Source: CAYJLB01 sp964370845 (lineage in GTDB: Bacteria > Bacillota > Clostridia > Oscillospirales > Ruminococcaceae). From it: a stretch of DNA of 64,000 nucleotides. The stretch lies in the NCBI GenBank assembly GCA_964370845.1, contig CAYJLB010000005.1, forward strand, positions 1-64,000. The letters are read 5' to 3'. The number at the start of each line of letters is the position of its first letter. The first letter of the stretch is position 1. Made by a program: the position numbers and the translations under genes. The notes under the pieces are model-generated. The model worked only from the letters and a program-made list of their open reading frames with translations. It was not told the origin of the DNA and searched no databases. Of the stretch, positions 58,843 through 64,000 are shown piece after piece.

Positions 58843-60789
58843 ATGAAAAAGTTATTATCATTAGTTTTATCTTTAATTGTCGCTATCTCTTTGGTGACAG
58901 GGTTAGCTATTAATGTTGTTGCGACAACGGAACCAGATGCTGGAGATGGTACTACAACACCTGTAACAGTATCTACTGACGCTCCAAACGTTTTAATTCA
59001 CTCAATTACAGCTAGTCAAAGACCAGTTTATTCAGGTAATACATTTGAATTATCTTTTACATTGGTGAATGAGGGTGTTCTCGATGTTTCTAATTCAGTT
59101 GTAAACTTCGGGTTTTCTCAATCTTCTTTTGTTCCAGCACAAAATAAAGCGTATGTGAATTCAAATTCAATACCAAGTAACCATATTTTGAGCAAACCAA
59201 CTACAAGCTCAGGGCTTTTAGATGAAATAGACGAAACACATTCCATTTCAGTAACAGCAGTAGATTCACTATCTACAGGCGTTCACCCACTTACTATTAC
59301 TGTAGATTATGAATATCAAACAGCTGACGGTACTACTAAAACTGGCACAGCTACTGAAACTGCTTATATCGAAGTTAAAAACCGTGAAGATGACGAAGTT
59401 GAAGAAGAAGTTCTAACTTCTGCTAACCTTTCAATTGAAAATGTTACTGCTTCAAAAAGTACAGTTATTGCTGGGGAAGAATTTTCATTGACATTTGATA
59501 TGATTAATGAGGGTACAGGCACTGCAACTAACATAAAAATTGCTCCTACATATTCACAAACTACTTTCCTACCAAAAACTTTAAACACTGTGGAAAGTGT
59601 AAGCGATATTAAAAAAGACAGCACTAAGGAAGAAAGTATCACCTTTAAAACGGACTCAAAAATGGCTACTGGCTATTATCCTTTAGAGCTTGTTTATACT
59701 TATGAAGATGAACAAAGTGGCACTACAAGCGGAAGTGGCGACAACACTACAACTACTCCTATGCAATCTACTGGAAAATATACAACTTATATTTACATTT
59801 CTAACCCTGAATTAGACGCTGAAGATGAAGAAGATGAGGAGGAAGAAGATGAAGTAAACACTACTCCTCGTGTAATTTTAGAGGGCTATACTGTTGACGT
59901 TGAAAACATTATGGCTGGGCAAGCTTTTAATTTTGCTTTCACATTAAAAAATACTAGCCAAGTTTTAAATGTTGGAAATATGAAAGTTTCTATTAACTCT
60001 GCGGACGGTGTATTTACAGCAGTTGAGGGAAGCAACTCTTTCTTTACGCAAACTTTAAATATGGGCGTAAGTGAGGATTATTCTATCCAATTAAACACTG
60101 GCTCTGCTACTGAAACAAAATCTTATCCAATTACAATTACAGTTGAATATGAAGATGAAAAAGGTAGAGCTTTTAGTTCAACTGAAACTATTAACCTACT
60201 TGTTACACAGCCGATTAGAGCGAAAATTTCTAATTTTTACTACCCACCAGAGTCTTATGGAACTTATCCAATTGATTTAGAATTTTCATATTTTAACGAG
60301 GGTAAATCTCCTTTTTATAACGTGAAAATTTCTGTTGAGGGCGACTTTACATCAATGGACGGTGAACAATATGTAGGCTCACTTCCAGCGTCAAGTTATG
60401 ATGACACAAGAATTTCTGTATTCCCAAATGGTATTGGTACTATGGAGGGCGTTTTAGTATTAGAATTTGAAGATACTACCGGCACCGAACAACGTCTCGA
60501 AGAACCATTTACAATTAATATTTTGGAAGATGTTTGGATTGATCCAGGACCAACGCCTGAACCAGAATTTCCTTTTATCGACCCAATGACAGGGCAAGAA
60601 GTTATCGGTTTTGATGAATTTGGAATGTACATTTATGCCGAAGAAGGTATATCTTTCACTACGATTTTATTAATTGCTGGTGGAGCTGGTTTAGTCGCAA
60701 TAGTTGTAATTATTATTGTTGTTGTTAAAATTAAAAAGAAAAAAGCTAAAAAAGCTGAAGATGATGACGAAGACGAAGATGACATCTAA
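58843..60789 (+). CDS. Exported membrane-anchored protein with repeated CARDB/COG1361-like domains
   Basis: A 648-residue surface protein. The signal peptide is MKKLLSLVLSLIVAISLVTG. Three or so Ig-like modules of about 130 residues repeat a pattern (SITASQRPVYSGNTFELSFT, VTASKSTVIAGEEFSLTFDM, TVDVENIMAGQAFNFAFTLK), separated by acidic linkers. A C-terminal membrane helix (ILLIAGGAGLVAIVVIIIVV) and a Lys-rich then Asp/Glu-rich tail follow. AGAAAGGA precedes the ATG at 58843. Its place between the ATPase and the permease suggests it is the extracytoplasmic partner of the transporter. Confidence 0.85.
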   Translation: MKKLLSLVLSLIVAISLVTGLAINVVATTEPDAGDGTTTPVTVSTDAPNVLIHSITASQRPVYSGNTFELSFTLVNEGVLDVSNSVVNFGFSQSSFVPAQNKAYVNSNSIPSNHILSKPTTSSGLLDEIDETHSISVTAVDSLSTGVHPLTITVDYEYQTADGTTKTGTATETAYIEVKNREDDEVEEEVLTSANLSIENVTASKSTVIAGEEFSLTFDMINEGTGTATNIKIAPTYSQTTFLPKTLNTVESVSDIKKDSTKEESITFKTDSKMATGYYPLELVYTYEDEQSGTTSGSGDNTTTTPMQSTGKYTTYIYISNPELDAEDEEDEEEEDEVNTTPRVILEGYTVDVENIMAGQAFNFAFTLKNTSQVLNVGNMKVSINSADGVFTAVEGSNSFFTQTLNMGVSEDYSIQLNTGSATETKSYPITITVEYEDEKGRAFSSTETINLLVTQPIRAKISNFYYPPESYGTYPIDLEFSYFNEGKSPFYNVKISVEGDFTSMDGEQYVGSLPASSYDDTRISVFPNGIGTMEGVLVLEFEDTTGTEQRLEEPFTINILEDVWIDPGPTPEPEFPFIDPMTGQEVIGFDEFGMYIYAEEGISFTTILLIAGGAGLVAIVVIIIVVVKIKKKKAKKAEDDDEDEDDI

Positions 60790-60828
60790 TAAAGAAATTT
60801 TAAGAAAGTAAGAAAGGAACGGTTTTTA

Positions 60829-62271
60829 ATGAGAATATTCGATATTATTTCCTTTGCTTTTGGGAATTTCTTTAGAAGAAAAGCAAGGAGTGTTCTTACA
60901 GTTCTTGGTGTTATCATCGGTACAGCTGCTGTTGTTATAATGCTTTCAATTGGTATTGGAATGAATGTTGGTTTTGAGGAACAAATTAGCCAATGGGGTA
61001 ATATTAGACAAATTGATGTTCACAAAATGTGGGGCGGTTCTGAAGATGGAGATAGTGGTATTATAGGTGTTTTGAACGACGAAAGTTATGAGCAAATAAA
61101 AAATATAGAACATGTTATTGCTGCTACTCCACAAATGTATGCGAATTTTCAAGTAATCCTTGACGATACAGTTTCACAGCCACAAATTTATGGTATTGCA
61201 GCTGATTCAATGGAAGCTTTTGACGATTATGAGCTTTATTCAGGGCGATTGCTTAATGAAAGTGATATTGGGACAACAAACTTTGTTATGACATATGAAA
61301 CACCTTTTCAGTTTTATGACTTTGACGATGATGATTGGTGGAATAACTGGGAGGAAGACTTTTCAATTCCACACTTATTTGACCCGTTGTTAGAAACTTA
61401 CGAAATGACTTGGGACTGGAGTTATGGTAGAGGTCCTGTAGATACTTCATTGCCTAAAACGGAGCTTATTGAAACGAAATGCGTTGGCGTTTTGGTGAAA
61501 AGAAACGCTGAATGGAATGAAAATACCATTTATATGGACATTAAGGGTTTGCAACAATTGGAAGCAGATTTTGATGCTGAACGAGAAGAACGTGAAGAAT
61601 GGTATCAACAACAAAGTCAAAACAATAGCTACGGGGGAAGTATTTATTACTCTCCCCTTGATGTGACAAAAATGGCTTATAGCTACGGTTATGGAAGTGA
61701 TAGTTCGGAAGATATTTATCAAAATTTCATTGTTTTAGTTGATGAAATGGATAATGTTACCGAAGTTGAAAAAGCTATTCGTGAGCTTGGCTTTGAAACT
61801 TATTCTTCAATGACTTGGATTGAACAACAACAAGAAAACAGTGCTTTTTTACGAGGCATTTTAGGTGCAATCGGTGGAGTTTCCTTTGTTGTTGCGGCAC
61901 TTTCTATTACAAACACTATGATAATGTCAATTTATGAAAGAACTCGTGAAATCGGTATTATGAAAGTTATCGGCTGTAAAGTTTCAAATATCCGTACAAT
62001 GTTTTTAGTTGAAGCGGGAATAATTGGACTTGTGGGCGGAATTTTGGGAGTTGGTGCAAGTTACATTGCGTCAATCGTTGTAAACTATATCTCCGCTGAA
62101 ACTGGAGGGCTTTTAGGTTACAGTAGCGGTGGTGCTCCGGCTTCAATAATTCCATTTTGGTTATCCCTTGTTGCGTTGTTGCTTGCTGTTGTAATCGGTG
62201 TAATCTCAGGGCTTTACCCAGCATTTAGGGCAACTAGATTATCTGCATTAGAGGCGATTAAAAATGAGTAA
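60829..62271 (+). CDS. ABC transporter permease (MacB/FtsX-like)
   Basis: A 480-residue permease. The N-terminal helix region SVLTVLGVIIGTAAVVIMLS is the MacB signature. A large extracytoplasmic domain of about 310 residues follows, with an acidic and aromatic-rich insertion (FDDDDWWNNWEEDF). Three C-terminal helices include IYERTREIGIMKVIGCKVSN and the closing ISGLYPAFRATRLSALEAIK. These proteins export peptides or transmit mechanical signals. AGAAAGGA precedes the ATG. The stop overlaps the GNAT gene start. Confidence 0.92.
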   Translation: MRIFDIISFAFGNFFRRKARSVLTVLGVIIGTAAVVIMLSIGIGMNVGFEEQISQWGNIRQIDVHKMWGGSEDGDSGIIGVLNDESYEQIKNIEHVIAATPQMYANFQVILDDTVSQPQIYGIAADSMEAFDDYELYSGRLLNESDIGTTNFVMTYETPFQFYDFDDDDWWNNWEEDFSIPHLFDPLLETYEMTWDWSYGRGPVDTSLPKTELIETKCVGVLVKRNAEWNENTIYMDIKGLQQLEADFDAEREEREEWYQQQSQNNSYGGSIYYSPLDVTKMAYSYGYGSDSSEDIYQNFIVLVDEMDNVTEVEKAIRELGFETYSSMTWIEQQQENSAFLRGILGAIGGVSFVVAALSITNTMIMSIYERTREIGIMKVIGCKVSNIRTMFLVEAGIIGLVGGILGVGASYIASIVVNYISAETGGLLGYSSGGAPASIIPFWLSLVALLLAVVIGVISGLYPAFRATRLSALEAIKNE

Positions 62272-62800
62272 AATGAGTAATTTCAAATTTGAAAAAGCAA
62301 GTTTAGTCGATTTTGATACTATATTTGAAATAATGTCGGACAATTTTCCAAGTGATGAAATGGGGGATTATAAGGAGCAAAGGGCGGAATACGCTCACCC
62401 GTTATTTTCTTGCTATAAACTAGAAAATGAAAAAGAGATATGCGGTTTTATTTCGGTATGGAAGTTCACTCCTTTTGTTTATGTAGAACATTTTGCTATA
62501 AAAAAAACTTATCAAGGACAAAATCTCGGGACAGAAATTTTAACCTTGATAAAAGAAAAATATGAAGAAATAATTTGTATGGAAGTTGAACCGCCTTGCG
62601 ATGATTTTTCTAAAAGACGAATTAGTTTTTATGAGAGAAATGATTTTTTTGTCAACGATTTTCACTATATTCAACCGCCTTATTCAGTGGGTAAAAATGA
62701 GCTTGAGTTAAAAATAATGTCAGAAGGGCGAGTTCTTACTCAAAAGGAATTTGAAACTTTGAGACAATCTATTTACAAAAATGTTTATAAGGTTATATAA
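62264..62800 (+). CDS. GNAT-family acetyltransferase
   Basis: A 178-residue N-acetyltransferase-like protein. The acetyl-CoA-binding pattern is seen in VEHFAIKKTYQGQNLGTEIL, and the C-terminal EVEPP and FYERNDFFVN are typical of the fold. Substrate unknown. The ATG at 62264 overlaps the permease stop by 8 nt; a second ATG at 62273 is equally possible. Probably co-transcribed with the ABC genes. Confidence 0.85.
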   Translation: MSKMSNFKFEKASLVDFDTIFEIMSDNFPSDEMGDYKEQRAEYAHPLFSCYKLENEKEICGFISVWKFTPFVYVEHFAIKKTYQGQNLGTEILTLIKEKYEEIICMEVEPPCDDFSKRRISFYERNDFFVNDFHYIQPPYSVGKNELELKIMSEGRVLTQKEFETLRQSIYKNVYKVI

Positions 62801-62861
62801 TTAATGCTAATGAAAAACAGCGGGCACAAAACTGTCCTATTTCACAAAAGAAAAACGTGAG

Positions 62862-62908
62862 AAGGGTATGAGGAAATTTATTAAAGTTTCCTCATACCCT
62901 TATTTTTT
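62862..62908. terminator. Bidirectional terminator between GNAT and PH-domain genes
   Basis: AAGGGTATGAGGAAA (62862-62876) pairs with TTTCCTCATACCCTT (62887-62901), followed by ATTTTTTT. A repeat fragment (GCGGGCACAAAAC) lies just upstream. Confidence 0.88.
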
Positions 62909-62930
62909 TATTTAGTTTTAACGCTAAACT

Positions 62931-63311
62931 TTACATATTGTCAAAATCTTGGTCAAATCCCATTTCATCTGTGCCAATATTTTGCATATTAACAGTTCTA
63001 CGCTTAATTCTATGTTCTTCCGACTTGTTGAAGATAAAATCTTTTATTTCTCTTGATTTTTTTATATGTTTTAGTGTAAGAGTTGGGTGAGTTGTGTCAC
63101 CTGTATGACAAACTAATGTACCAATTCCAAAAATTCGTTCCATAAGGCTTTTCTTTAGGGTAACGTCTTGAATTTTGTACATATAACAATCATTTTCTTT
63201 TACATTAAAAAAACCTTCTTTAATAGTAAGGATTTCCTCCTCAATTGTGTATACTGTAAATGTAAAGGGAAGTCCAAAAAATAACCATCTTTTTCTTTCA
63301 CGATAACTCAT
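62931..63311 (-). CDS. Bacterial PH-domain protein (bPH2/YdbT-like)
   Basis: A 126-residue protein resembling a single bacterial PH domain: TFTVYTIEEEILTIKEGFFN, then YMYKIQDVTLKKSLMERIFG, IGTLVC and TLTLKHIKKSREIKDFIF, a pattern typical of bPH2/DUF304. It is soluble with a polar C-terminus. Function unknown. The ATG at 63311 is preferred, 10 nt behind GAAAGGA; the ATG at 63320 is too close to the site. It lies 30 nt downstream of a membrane-protein gene on the same strand. Confidence 0.8.
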   Translation of the reverse strand: MSYRERKRWLFFGLPFTFTVYTIEEEILTIKEGFFNVKENDCYMYKIQDVTLKKSLMERIFGIGTLVCHTGDTTHPTLTLKHIKKSREIKDFIFNKSEEHRIKRRTVNMQNIGTDEMGFDQDFDNM

Positions 63312-63341
63312 AAATTTCATTTCCTTTCATATTTTTGTTTT

Positions 63342-64000
63342 TTATTGGGATATAGTTGTTTCAACATAATCACTTACATATTCAATTGCTACAACAACAT
63401 ATTCACCTTGATTTTCCTCTAAAAGAGTGTATTTCATATATTTGTCAGGGATAGCATCACTATTGTCTACCGACCAAGCTTGTGACGGTGGGTAATATCC
63501 AACAATTACATCAATTTTCTTTTCAGAAATAGTAATAATTTCTTCTACTATTGGTGAGTAGGGAAGAAAGTTTGGTGATTGAGGGATAATGTAAGAATTC
63601 GTGTCCTCTATGTAGTCAAAATATAAGTTAATATCACCTAAAGTTTGGTGTTCAAACTCAAGTCCTGTGCCAAAAATGCTTGTTGCGTGCTTTTCAAGGT
63701 CACTTGCTGGAACTGTCATATAACCAAAATTGTTGTTATAAGAAGTTTTGTTACCGTTTATTATTACGTCCCAAGCCGCTGTGATTAGCATAACTTCATT
63801 TGGAAGCTGTTCCCCCTCAGCGAAAGGAGGGCAGTCTACAATTACAACTGGGTACAAAAATTGAGCAAGTTCGTTTTTGAAGTCGGTGTTGTCCAGTAGC
63901 CTTGAAATTGAGCTAACTGCAAAGTTTACAGTTGAAATTACACCGATAATTGCCATTATTGAGAAAAAAACTGCAAGAGTTGAGTAAAAATTCCTTCTCA
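63342..64000 (-). CDS. Membrane-anchored hypothetical protein (5' end outside the window)
   Basis: An open frame continues from the window edge through an in-frame ATG at 63956 that lies within a hydrophobic stretch (YSTLAVFFSIMAIIGVISTV), so the true start is beyond position 64000. After this N-terminal membrane helix comes an extracytoplasmic domain of about 180 residues with IVDCPPFAEGEQLPNEVMLI and NNFGYMTVPASDLEKHATSI. It looks like the exported hypothetical proteins found in Clostridia next to septation genes, but no function can be assigned. It is probably co-transcribed with the PH-domain gene. Confidence 0.7.
   Translation of the reverse strand, partial: RRNFYSTLAVFFSIMAIIGVISTVNFAVSSISRLLDNTDFKNELAQFLYPVVIVDCPPFAEGEQLPNEVMLITAAWDVIINGNKTSYNNNFGYMTVPASDLEKHATSIFGTGLEFEHQTLGDINLYFDYIEDTNSYIIPQSPNFLPYSPIVEEIITISEKKIDVIVGYYPPSQAWSVDNSDAIPDKYMKYTLLEENQGEYVVVAIEYVSDYVETTISQ

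Overview
The window reads as one chromosomal stretch of an AT-rich, spore-forming Clostridia-type Firmicute, most likely a gut Oscillospiraceae/Ruminococcus relative. The signs are AT-rich coding sequence with frequent TAA stops, the gene orders rplI-dnaB, tilS-hpt-ftsH and rnj-gdpP, sporulation genes spoVAD/spoVAE, ferredoxin-dependent 2-oxoacid metabolism, a V-type ATPase and an abundance of short GC-rich palindromic repeats. Two N runs (17580-17589, 47401-47500) show it is an assembled draft contig.

Layout. 1-2.1 kb: a broken macrodomain gene, a flavin/ferredoxin protein with an operator-like dyad, and a small unknown gene, all on the minus strand. 2.3-16.2 kb, plus strand: pseudouridine synthase, DUF815 ATPase, B12/radical-SAM protein, archaeal-type phosphoglycerate mutase, HD protein, RarA, two secreted cell-wall proteins sharing a GHL10-like domain, and an AEC transporter. 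16.2-21.8 kb: a membrane-anchored XRE regulator, an EAL protein and a methyl-accepting chemotaxis protein. 22-27.3 kb: 2-hydroxyacid dehydrogenase, two lipoproteins, spoVAE/spoVAD and cyclophilin. 27.3-41 kb, minus strand: korDABC with a MinD-like ATPase, then ftsH, hpt, tilS, dnaB, rplI, gdpP and rnj. 41-52.3 kb: a leader-rich intergenic region and a V-type ATPase operon with three departures from the usual pattern: no subunit D, an inserted membrane cysteine-hydrolase-like gene, and a REP-associated tyrosine transposase (RAYT) between subunits A and B. 52.6-54.3 kb: M29 aminopeptidase and tRNA-Gln. 54.3-57.8 kb: pstB-phoU-phoB-phoR behind a Pho box. 58-62.8 kb: an ABC export-type cluster and a GNAT enzyme. 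62.9-64 kb: a PH-domain protein and a partial membrane protein.

The most interesting layer is the repeats. At least 14 copies of one hairpin design are present: the tetranucleotide GTAG, directly followed by an 8-9 bp stem closed by a short loop (most often TGT or TCT). The stem sequences differ widely but pairing is mostly kept, often by G.T wobbles with G in the arm next to GTAG. GTAG next to a palindrome is the known recognition signature of RAYT transposases. The RAYT gene in the V-ATPase operon itself carries two such hairpins, inverted relative to each other and read in frame as protein. A second palindrome family sits directly against stop codons of several genes. Two further structured families occur: a ~400-bp element present twice with co-varying inverted repeats, and a three-way-junction-like element upstream of ribosome binding sites. 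A recurrent extended Shine-Dalgarno (AGAAAGGAATG, then about 8-12 nt, then the start) fixes most start codons and shows that longest-ORF starts are often wrong here.
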